Part shown: piece by piece, positions 51,902-59,104 of the stretch
How positions within the stretch are numbered: position 1 is the stretch's first letter
Layout: each line of letters starts with the position of its first letter
DNA from: Pseudoduganella violacea
Lineage (GTDB): Bacteria; Pseudomonadota; Gammaproteobacteria; Burkholderiales; Burkholderiaceae_D
DNA: 64,000 nucleotides
Assembly (NCBI RefSeq): GCF_014191875.1
Contig: NZ_JACHXD010000020.1
Coordinates: 25,850-89,849 of the forward strand
Direction of reading: 5' to 3'
Notes under the pieces: model-generated
Seen by the model: only the letters and a program-made list of their open reading frames with translations
What the model was told of the DNA's origin: nothing
The model's database searches: none
Made by a program: the position numbers and the translations under genes

Positions 51902-53035
51902 ATGATGCGGATTAGCGAAAAACACATTAAGGCGCTGCGGCGCGCCGAGAGCGTTGACCAGGTGCAGAGCGCCCTGGCCAGCGCCATCCAGCTGGAACTG
52001 GCTACCATCCCCGTGTATCTGACCGGCCTGTTCTCGCTCAAGCAGAACGCCAACCGGGAAGCCGGCGCCCTGGTGCAGTCGGTGGTGGTGGAAGAAATGC
52101 TGCATATGACCCTGGTCTGCAATACCTTGATCGCCATTGGCGGCCGGCCCGAAATCACGGCGGCCGGCAAGGGACTGTACTATCCGGGGCCGCTGCCGCT
52201 GAATATCAACGACGGCCTGCAGGTCTCGCTCAAGGCCTTGACGCCGGAGCAGACCGAGTCGGTCTTCATGGCCATCGAGAAGCCGGACTACGACGGCGTG
52301 CTGCCGGGCGAGGACGTGTCCACGCCACCGGCCAGCGTTCCCGGCGAATACGCCTCGATCGGCGACTTTTACCAGGCCATCGCCGAGGCGCTGGCGCGCC
52401 TGGTGGACAGCGGCGCACCGGTGTTCGCCGAGCCGAAGCTGGAAGAGCAGGTCGATGTCAGCCGCTGGTTCCCGCCGATCTCCCGGCTCGCGCGCAGCGA
52501 GCATTATGACGGCAAGGTGAGCGACCTGGCCTCGGCCGAGGCGGCCCTCGGCGTGATCGTGGTGCAGGGCGAGGGCGCCCAGGAGGGCGAAGGCTTCACC
52601 CCTATCGACAGTACCGATGGGGCCTATGCCCATTACTTCAAGTTCGGCGAAATCTTCCACAACAAGCGCCTGGTCGAGAACCCGTCCGCGCCGTCCGGCT
52701 GGTCGTATACGGGCGAGCCGGTGCCGCTGGAGGAGAGCATGGTATTCGACCTGCTGCCGAACGCCGCGCTGAGCGACTACGAGAATGGCAGCGCCGCCTT
52801 CTACGCCGGCCAGCAGTTCTACGGCAGTTATATGCGGCTGTTGGAAACCCTGGACACCGTCTTCCACGGCGAACCGAATAAGCTCAACGACGCGCTCGGC
52901 CTGATGTATGAAATGAAGCTGGTGGCGCAGCAGGTGACGCGCAATCCGGCCGGTGCGGGGCATCCCAACCGCATTGCGGCGCCGCCCTTCATGCTGACGC
53001 GCGTCCAGCCCAGGATCGGGCAGGAGGCCAATTGA
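51902..53035 (+). CDS. VioB/RebD-like ferritin-like C-terminal-half protein, copy 2
   Basis: A 377-residue paralogue of the ferritin-like half. The helices LASAIQLELATIPVYLTGLFSL and VVEEMLHMTLVCNTLIAIGGRPEI keep the Glu and ExxH ligands, and SKYFKFGEI-type sequence (here AHYFKFGEIFHNKRLV) is shared with copy 1 (AHFYRFGEIHAGRALV). It is longer than copy 1 because of inserts around residues 130-165. AGGAAAA lies upstream of the start. Its stop overlaps the TTG start of eboD. Together with the preceding gene it would make the second VioB-like enzyme. Confidence 0.8.
   Translation: MMRISEKHIKALRRAESVDQVQSALASAIQLELATIPVYLTGLFSLKQNANREAGALVQSVVVEEMLHMTLVCNTLIAIGGRPEITAAGKGLYYPGPLPLNINDGLQVSLKALTPEQTESVFMAIEKPDYDGVLPGEDVSTPPASVPGEYASIGDFYQAIAEALARLVDSGAPVFAEPKLEEQVDVSRWFPPISRLARSEHYDGKVSDLASAEAALGVIVVQGEGAQEGEGFTPIDSTDGAYAHYFKFGEIFHNKRLVENPSAPSGWSYTGEPVPLEESMVFDLLPNAALSDYENGSAAFYAGQQFYGSYMRLLETLDTVFHGEPNKLNDALGLMYEMKLVAQQVTRNPAGAGHPNRIAAPPFMLTRVQPRIGQEAN
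53022..53034 (+). promoter_or_regulatory. Ribosome binding site and TTG start of eboD
   Basis: AGGAGG (53022-53027) and a four-base spacer precede TTG at 53032, which overlaps the stop of the gene before (TTGA). No ATG occurs in this frame for the next 44 codons, and those codons include the N-terminal part of the fold, so the TTG start is well supported. Confidence 0.7.
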
Positions 53036-54234
53036 AGGCGGCGGACGCCGCCGATGGGCAGGAGTGGCAGCAGCACGGCTTCAGTGTCGAATACGTGCTG
53101 CCGCTGATCTTCACGCGCGACGCTTTCGATCCCGCCAATCCGAACCTGCGGCGTCTGCTGGCCCTGCGCGAACCGCAGAAGCGGCACCGCATGGCGGTGT
53201 TTGCCGACGCCGGGTTGCTGCAGGCGCAGCCCGCGCTGCCGGCGTGCATCGCGGCGTATGCGGCGGCCCATGCCGACGGCATCGAGCTGGCGGGCGAGGT
53301 GGTGGGCGTGCCTGGCGGCGAGGTCTGCAAGAACGATCCGCGTCTACTGGAAAGCCTGCTGGCGGCGCTGGCGGCGCGCCGCATCGACCGCCACTCTTAT
53401 GCAGTGGCCATCGGCGGCGGCGCGGTGCTCGATGCGGTGGGCTATGCCGCCGCCATCTTCCATCGCGGCGTGCGCCATATCCGCTTTCCCAGCACGGTGC
53501 TGGCCCAGGGCGACAGCGGGGTCGGCGTCAAGAATGCGCTGAACTGGCACGGCCAGAAGAATCTGGTCGGCACCTTCAGCCCGCCCTGGGGCGTGATCAA
53601 CGACGCCGCCTTCATCGATCTGCTGCCCTTGCGCGAGAAGCGCGCCGGCCTGGCCGAAGCGGTGAAGGTGGCGTTGATACGCGACCGCCAGTTCTTTTGC
53701 GATATCGAGGACGACGCGCCGGCGCTGGCGGCCGGCCATGCTGCGCCGCTGGCCTCCCTGATCCGGCGCAGCGCCGAACTGCATATGCGGCAGATCAGCC
53801 GGGGCGGCGACCCCTTCGAGCGCGGCTCGGCGCGGCCGCTCGATTTCGGCCACTGGGCGGCGCATAAGCTGGAGCGCTTGAGCGGGCATGCGCTGTCGCA
53901 TGGTGAAGCGGTCGCCGTCGGCATCGCGCTCGACGCGCGGTATTCCGTGCTGGCCGGCTTGCTGGCGCCGGGCGCGGAGCTGCGCATTCACCATCTGTTG
54001 GCGCAACTGGGCTTCCGCCTGTGGCACCCGCTGCTGCTGGCGCGCACGGCGCAGGGCGGCCTGGCTGTGCTGGCGGGGCTGGACGAATTCCGCGAGCATT
54101 TGGGCGGGGAACTCAGCGTCACGCTGCTGGCGGCCATTGGCGAAGGGGTGGAGGCGCATGCCATGGACCCGCGCCTGGTGCTCTCCGCCGCCGCCTGGCT
54201 GCAGGAACGGGAAGGGGAACTGGCATGCGCATGA
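53032..54234 (+). CDS. eboD: EboD, 3-dehydroquinate synthase-like sugar-phosphate cyclase homologue
   Basis: A 400-residue protein of the dehydroquinate synthase fold. AIGGGAVLDAVGYAAAIFHRGVRHIRFPSTVLAQGDSGVGVKNALN is split by family conservation around the NAD and metal sites; later come REKRAGLAEAVKVALI (the Glu and Lys of the AroB pocket), LDFGHWAAHKLE (metal His) and LSHGEAVAVGIALD (metal His). The residues needed for NAD and zinc thus appear present, so it may be a true cyclase, but it lies in an ebo cluster and differs from AroB throughout. It is therefore EboD and not the shikimate enzyme. It starts at a TTG coupled to the preceding gene and overlaps eboE. Confidence 0.85.
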   Translation: MKAADAADGQEWQQHGFSVEYVLPLIFTRDAFDPANPNLRRLLALREPQKRHRMAVFADAGLLQAQPALPACIAAYAAAHADGIELAGEVVGVPGGEVCKNDPRLLESLLAALAARRIDRHSYAVAIGGGAVLDAVGYAAAIFHRGVRHIRFPSTVLAQGDSGVGVKNALNWHGQKNLVGTFSPPWGVINDAAFIDLLPLREKRAGLAEAVKVALIRDRQFFCDIEDDAPALAAGHAAPLASLIRRSAELHMRQISRGGDPFERGSARPLDFGHWAAHKLERLSGHALSHGEAVAVGIALDARYSVLAGLLAPGAELRIHHLLAQLGFRLWHPLLLARTAQGGLAVLAGLDEFREHLGGELSVTLLAAIGEGVEAHAMDPRLVLSAAAWLQEREGELACA

Positions 54235-55439
54235 GCGTGGGTTCGGACCTGACGACGCTGTGCTATTGCAGCAATATCCACGCGGGAGAAAGCTGGCCGG
54301 AGGTGAGCGCCAGCCTGGACGAATATATCCCGGCAGTGCGCGCCGCGCTGGAGCAAGGCGGGCTGCTGGCGCCGGGCCAGGCCTTCGGCATCGGCTTGCG
54401 CCTGTCGGCCCAGGCGGTGGCGGCGTTGGATACGGAGGAGGCATTGTCCGCCTTTCAATCGCAATTGGACCGCCTGCATGCCTATGTTTCCACCATCAAC
54501 GCCTTCCCTTACGGCCAGTTTCATGGCGCGCGCGTCAAGGAGAAGGTCTATCAGCCCGATTGGCGCAGCGCGGAACGCCTGGACTATACGGCCAGCGCGG
54601 CGCGCATTCTGGCGCGCCTGCTGGCGCCCGGCGAAACGGGCAGTATTTCCACTGTCCCTGGCGGTTGGCGCCATGGCCTGGATGCCGACGGCATCGGCCT
54701 GATGGCGCGCCAGATGCAGCAGGCTGTCATCATGCTGCGCGACCTGGAAGCATCGAGCGGCCGGCGCGTGGTCCTGGCGCTGGAGCCGGAACCTGCCTGC
54801 CTGCTGGAAAACACCGACGACGTGCTGGATTTCTTCCAGCGCCATCTGCTGAACGCGCAAGCCTGTACCCGGCTCGCCGGCCTGGCCGGCGTGAGCGTGG
54901 CGCAGGCCGAGGCGCTGACCCGCCGTCATCTCGGCATCTGCTATGACGTCTGCCACGCGGCGGTCGGTTTCGAGGAGCCAGCCTATGCCCTGGCCCGGCT
55001 GGCGGCGGCGGGCATCGCCGTGCCCAAGATGCAGCTGTCCAGCGCCCTGCGCATACCGGCCATGCGGGCCGACCTGCTGCCCGCGCTGGCGGGGCTGGAG
55101 CAGGGCGTCTATCTGCATCAGGTCGTGGTGCAAGGCCAGGGCCTGCAGCATTACGGCGACCTGCCCGAAGCGCTAGCCGCTTTCGCGCGTGGCCAGGCAC
55201 GGGGCGAATGGCGCATCCATTGCCATGTGCCGGTGTTCCTGGCAGCCGGAGGCGCTTTTGGGTCCACCCAGACGCAGTTGCGGGCGGCGTTGGCGGCCTT
55301 GCCTGCCATGGCGCACGTGCCGTTGCTGGAGGTCGAGACTTATACCTGGGATGTGTTGCCGTCGGCCTTCCGCCCCGTGTCCAAAGCGGCGGCGATCGCG
55401 CGCGAGCTGGCTTTCATTATCGAGGAATTGCGAGCATGA
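54225..55439 (+). CDS. eboE: EboE, TIM-barrel metabolite traffic protein
   Basis: A 404-residue xylose-isomerase-like TIM barrel. The start LTTLCYCSNIHAGESWPEVSASL is the typical EboE beginning ('YC.NIH.GESW'). Later VVLALEPEPACLLENTDDVLDFF, LGICYDVCHAAVGFE and HCHVPVFL supply the acidic and His residues of the metal site. I start it at the ATG at 54225, inside the end of eboD; the open frame before that is a shadow. It overlaps eboC by four bases. Confidence 0.87.
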   Translation: MRMSVGSDLTTLCYCSNIHAGESWPEVSASLDEYIPAVRAALEQGGLLAPGQAFGIGLRLSAQAVAALDTEEALSAFQSQLDRLHAYVSTINAFPYGQFHGARVKEKVYQPDWRSAERLDYTASAARILARLLAPGETGSISTVPGGWRHGLDADGIGLMARQMQQAVIMLRDLEASSGRRVVLALEPEPACLLENTDDVLDFFQRHLLNAQACTRLAGLAGVSVAQAEALTRRHLGICYDVCHAAVGFEEPAYALARLAAAGIAVPKMQLSSALRIPAMRADLLPALAGLEQGVYLHQVVVQGQGLQHYGDLPEALAAFARGQARGEWRIHCHVPVFLAAGGAFGSTQTQLRAALAALPAMAHVPLLEVETYTWDVLPSAFRPVSKAAAIARELAFIIEELRA

Positions 55440-56326
55440 ATACCCTGATCCGTAAAGCGCCGGCCCTAGGCGTCTATCTGCGTCTGGGACGGGTTTCGAA
55501 TCTGCCCACGGTCTGGACCAATGTGCTGGCCGGGACGGTGCTGGGTGGTGGCGGCGCGGCGGCCTTCCAGCCGCGTACGGCGCTGGTGATGGCCGCCATC
55601 TCGGCCTTTTATCTGGCCGGCATGTATTTGAACGATGCCTTCGACCGCGCCATCGATGCGCGCGAGCGTCCCAGCCGCCCGATTCCGGCGGGCGAGATTA
55701 GCGCCGCTGCGGTGTTCTGCACCGGTTTCGCACTGCTGGCACTGGGCTTGTTTGGCCTAGCCTTGTGTGGCGCAGCGCCCGTTCTGAGCGGCTGCGCGCT
55801 GGCGGCCTGCATCCTGCTGTATGACGTTTGGCACAAAGGCAATCCGGCCAGCCCCCTGGTGATGGGCGTGTGCCGCGCGCTGGTGTATCTGGCGGCTGGG
55901 GCGGCGGCCGCCGCGCCGCAGCAGCTGCCCGGCGCGGCGCTGGCGGCGGCCGGCCTGGCCGTGCTGGCCCATGTGGCGGGCCTGACGTACGCCGCCAAAC
56001 AGGAAAGCCTGGACCGTATGGAGAGGCTTTGGCCGCTGGCCGTGCTGGCCATTGCGCCGTTGGCCTATGCGCCGGCCGCGCTGGATATGGCCGCCGCCGC
56101 AATGCTGCTGGTTCTGCTGGTAGCCGATGTGCTGGCCGTGCGCCTGCTGCGCCGCCGTGCGGCGCGCGGCGATGTGGGACGAGCGGTGGCGCAACTGATT
56201 GCCGCCATCTCCCTGCTCGACGGTCTGATCCTGGCCGCGGCCGGCGCGCCCTTGCCGCTGCTGGCGGCCTGCGTGACAGCGTATGGCGCGACCCGCCTGC
56301 TGCAGCGCGTGATTCCCGGTACTTGA
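55436..56326 (+). CDS. eboC: EboC, UbiA-like prenyltransferase homologue
   Basis: A 296-residue membrane protein with about eight hydrophobic segments. LGRVSNLPTVWTNVLAGTVLG is the UbiA-family start, and YLNDAFDRAIDARERPSRPIPAGEI (about residues 63-87) is the first Asp-rich, diphosphate-binding motif. The second motif is YAAKQESLDRMERLW, with weaker Asp content. It may prenylate a precursor in the membrane or serve as a carrier. The ATG at 55436 overlaps the eboE stop. Confidence 0.88.
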   Translation: MNTLIRKAPALGVYLRLGRVSNLPTVWTNVLAGTVLGGGGAAAFQPRTALVMAAISAFYLAGMYLNDAFDRAIDARERPSRPIPAGEISAAAVFCTGFALLALGLFGLALCGAAPVLSGCALAACILLYDVWHKGNPASPLVMGVCRALVYLAAGAAAAAPQQLPGAALAAAGLAVLAHVAGLTYAAKQESLDRMERLWPLAVLAIAPLAYAPAALDMAAAAMLLVLLVADVLAVRLLRRRAARGDVGRAVAQLIAAISLLDGLILAAAGAPLPLLAACVTAYGATRLLQRVIPGT

Positions 56327-56336
56327 GGAGAGCATC

Positions 56337-57242
56337 ATGAATACCGCTACCGATTCAGGGCAGCGCAGCGGCGCCGCCATCGTCATGCTCGACGGCTGGC
56401 TGCGCGCGCGCCTGCCCAACGCAGCGCTGGTCTGGTTTGGCGGCCAGCTGGAAGCGTTGATGGGCCAAGATGGCGCGGCCGTGCTGGCACGCGCCCTGGG
56501 CCAGGCGCCGCGCCGACTGGGGCGGGACGCGCTGCAATTGAACGCGTCCGAACTGGCCCAGGCTGGCCGTCTGCGACCCGGTCTGGAGCCGGGCGACTGG
56601 CGCATCGACCAGGCGGCGCGTATCGCCTTCGTTCTGGCGGCCTATGGCGGGCAAGAGGCGAACTTCGCGCAGCGTCTCGATGCGCTGGCCGATACGGCCG
56701 AAATCAATGAGGCTATCGCGTTGTATCGCGGCTTTCCCCTGTATCCAGCGGCCGAAGCCATCGAGCACCGGGCGCGCGAGGCGGTGCGCTCCAGCATGCG
56801 TCCGGTGTACGAAGCCATCGCCCATCGCAACCCTTACCCGGTGGAGCATTTCGATGAGGGGGCCTGGAACCAAATGGTGGTGAAGAGCTTCTTTCTCGAC
56901 AGCCCGCTATGGCCTGTGCAGGGATTGGAGCGGCGCGCCAATCCGGCGCTGGCGCAGATGCTGCTCGACCTGGCGCATGAACGCTGGGCGGCAGGACGGA
57001 CGATTAGTCCCGAGCTGTGGCGCTGCGTTGCGCCGCATGCCGATGGCCGGGGCCATGCCGCCATGCTGCGCGTGCTGGAAAGCGGCGCGGAAATGGAACG
57101 CCTGGCTGTGGTCTTGAGTTTGCGGGCAGCCGGCGGCGCCGACGCCACGCTGCTGCGCGACGAGTGCCGGCGCCAGGGGCTGGAGGCGCGGGCGGCGCAA
57201 CTGTCCTGGTCCGATTGCTGTCCCCATACAACCAACGAATAG
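56337..57242 (+). CDS. eboA: EboA-family metabolite traffic protein
   Basis: A 301-residue soluble helical protein. It has no catalytic motif that I recognise. EALMGQDGAAVLARALGQAPRRLGRDAL, LPLYPAAEAI-type sequence (here LYRGFPLYPAAEAIEHRAREAVRSS), HRNPYPVEHFDEGAWNQMVVKSFFLDSPLWPVQGLERRANP and ALAQMLLDLAHERWAAGRTISPELWRCVAPH are split blocks characteristic of EboA. It is ten bases after eboC (GAGGAGAG ribosome site) and eight before eboB. Confidence 0.88.
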   Translation: MNTATDSGQRSGAAIVMLDGWLRARLPNAALVWFGGQLEALMGQDGAAVLARALGQAPRRLGRDALQLNASELAQAGRLRPGLEPGDWRIDQAARIAFVLAAYGGQEANFAQRLDALADTAEINEAIALYRGFPLYPAAEAIEHRAREAVRSSMRPVYEAIAHRNPYPVEHFDEGAWNQMVVKSFFLDSPLWPVQGLERRANPALAQMLLDLAHERWAAGRTISPELWRCVAPHADGRGHAAMLRVLESGAEMERLAVVLSLRAAGGADATLLRDECRRQGLEARAAQLSWSDCCPHTTNE

Positions 57243-57250
57243 GAGGCGCC

Positions 57251-58357
57251 ATGCCCATTCCAAGCAATGGCGGTGTCGCGGCGCCGGACGCCGCCACCAT
57301 CGAGGAAATGTTCGGCGAGCGCAGCGTGGCATGTCCCTGTTGCGGCGGCACGCTGACCCCATCCATGCTGGCGCAGCTGGTGGCCGATGCCGGCCGCATG
57401 GCGCAGGCGCGCCATGCGGCGGCGCGCTTGCCCGCGGGCGGCAGCGGCATGCTGATCGATCCGCACGCCCATATGATCGCCCGCACCACCGACGATTACG
57501 AGGCGATGGCGCGTGCCGGCATCGTGGCCGTGATCGAGCCGGCCTTCTGGTTGGGGCAACTGCGCACCAGCGTTGGCAGCTTTATCGACTACTTCTCCAC
57601 CATTACCGGCTTTGAGCGCTATCGCGCGGGGCAGTTCGGCATCCGCCATTACTGCGCCATCGGCCTCAATCCCAAGGAAGCGAACAACGCGGCGCTGGCC
57701 GATGCCGTGCTCGATGTGCTGCCGCGCTATCTGGGTAAGGAAGGCGTGGTGGCGCTGGGCGAAATCGGCTACGACGAGCAGACCCCGGCCGAAGACCGCG
57801 CGCTGCGGGCACAGATCGAGCTGGCCAAGGAATTCGATCTGCCGATCATGATCCACACGCCGCACCGCGACAAGAAGCAAGGCACGACGCGCACCATGAA
57901 TGTGCTGGAAGAATGCGGCTTCGACCCGGCGCGCTGCGTGATCGATCATAACAATGAAGAAACGGTGGACGAGGTGCTGGCGCGCGGCTACTGGTGCGCC
58001 TTCACCATCTACCCCTCGACCAAGATGGGCAATGAGCGCTTGAGCGAGATCGTGGCGCGCCATGGTCCGGAACGCATCATTGTCGATTCCGCCTGCGACT
58101 GGGGTGTTTCCGATCCGCTGGCGGTGGCCAAGTCGGCGCGCCTGATGGCCAGGCGCGGCCTGCCGGCCGATGTGATCCACCAGGTGGTGTACGCCAATGC
58201 GCTGGCGGTGTATGGCCTGAACGGCGAGATGGCCGCCGCGCACTGGCAGGAACCGGTGCCGGTCGACCAGCGGGTGCTCTACAACAACGGCAATTCTGTG
58301 CTGCGCGGCCAGGCACCGCGCGTCGACGGCCAGGCGGACGATGACGTCATCGTGTAA
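57251..58357 (+). CDS. eboB: EboB, TatD-like metal-dependent hydrolase
   Basis: A 368-residue protein. The hydrolase part begins about residue 72: MLIDPHAHMIART (HxH), then GEIGYDEQTPAEDRALRAQIELAKEFDLPIMIHTPHRD in pieces (Glu and His ligands), VIDHNNEET (His) and IIVDSACDWGVSDPL (Asp). These are the TatD/PHP-like metal ligands. The first 70 residues are extra and include VACPCCGGTLTP (Cys28, 30, 31), a small zinc-like knuckle that TatD proteins lack. AGGAGG lies four bases before the start. It is the last gene, followed by the terminator at 58408. Confidence 0.85.
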   Translation: MPIPSNGGVAAPDAATIEEMFGERSVACPCCGGTLTPSMLAQLVADAGRMAQARHAAARLPAGGSGMLIDPHAHMIARTTDDYEAMARAGIVAVIEPAFWLGQLRTSVGSFIDYFSTITGFERYRAGQFGIRHYCAIGLNPKEANNAALADAVLDVLPRYLGKEGVVALGEIGYDEQTPAEDRALRAQIELAKEFDLPIMIHTPHRDKKQGTTRTMNVLEECGFDPARCVIDHNNEETVDEVLARGYWCAFTIYPSTKMGNERLSEIVARHGPERIIVDSACDWGVSDPLAVAKSARLMARRGLPADVIHQVVYANALAVYGLNGEMAAAHWQEPVPVDQRVLYNNGNSVLRGQAPRVDGQADDDVIV

Positions 58358-58407
58358 AGCGCAAGAAATCCAGAGCATGCTTGCTGGGTCTAAACCCGGC
58401 TGAAAAC

Positions 58408-58432
58408 CCCGGAAATATTCCGGGTTTTTTTT
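58408..58432 (+). terminator. Rho-independent terminator of the VioB/ebo operon
   Basis: CCCGGAA-ATA-TTCCGGG (58408-58424) makes a perfect 7-bp stem with a 3-base loop and is followed by eight T (58425-58432). It lies 50 bases after the eboB stop, on the plus strand, and closes the ten-gene unit. Confidence 0.88.
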
Positions 58433-59104
58433 ATGCCCTAATTTTGTCCGTATATTATCTCGGCATTTAGCGAGGCGAAAATGCAGAGGCAGCGTTTGAG
58501 TCATCTCATTTGGAAAGATGTTAATTTCCCTTGGCTATTTTGAGTGACTATTTATATTAAATGGGTGGCGGTGACTACGATAATAAATCTCTCAATTTAA
58601 GCAGGTTTTGCCATCGGCGCGACGATGCTGTACATATCACTTTTCCTGTCAGATGAGCGCACGGTTTGAAGGGCATGGATTTGTCCTGGATGATATCGCT
58701 TGGTATTTTATTGCTAGGAAATTTTATTTGTATTCTATCAATTCACATTGAATTTTTTTAATCACGCATCAATTCAAATTTTTAAAAAAACAAATGACAA
58801 GCCATCGGTTTTGTTTTACGCTTGCGCTCGTTAGAAATGAAAACATTGATTGATTGCTAATTGGAAAATTTCAAAGTGCATGTATTGGAAAGTGGTATGC
58901 ATGCCGGTGAAAACAATTATTATGCAAGTTAATTGATCGCCGGCAGACATATTGCGATTTCACATCCCTGGTCTTTATGGGATTCTCAGTTGTTTTTCTT
59001 GTAGCAATTTTCCCGCATTTATAGACATAAACGCCGGCGCCAGGATGCATTCCTGACCCAGGCGTCTCCGGGCAGCATTCAGCATTCGCTTTTGGAGGAG
59101 TTAA
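58433..59104. other. A/T-rich intergenic region upstream of an NRPS gene
   Basis: About 670 bases with strikingly low GC for this window, full of TTTAA, AAATTT and ATTTTT tracts (for example 58725-58800). No gene was found. The right end has a strong ribosome site (GGAGGAG, 59094-59100) for the NRPS gene. A/T-rich regions of this sort often carry promoters of silenced or foreign biosynthetic genes (H-NS/MvaT-like binding), which is an inference. Confidence 0.5.

Noticed and set aside
49966..52170. 734-codon antisense open frame across VioB-like copy 2
   Set aside because: It is a GC-rich shadow on the opposite strand of well-supported genes; its protein is low-complexity (A, R, Q, G, H) and has no domain.
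53032..54234. Calling this gene aroB (shikimate pathway)
   Set aside because: The fold and metal ligands are those of dehydroquinate synthase, but the gene is inside an ebo operon and the sequence departs from AroB in many conserved places, so EboD fits better.
57251..58357. Calling this gene tatD (DNase)
   Set aside because: Metal-ligand motifs are TatD-like, but ebo context and the N-terminal extension argue for EboB.
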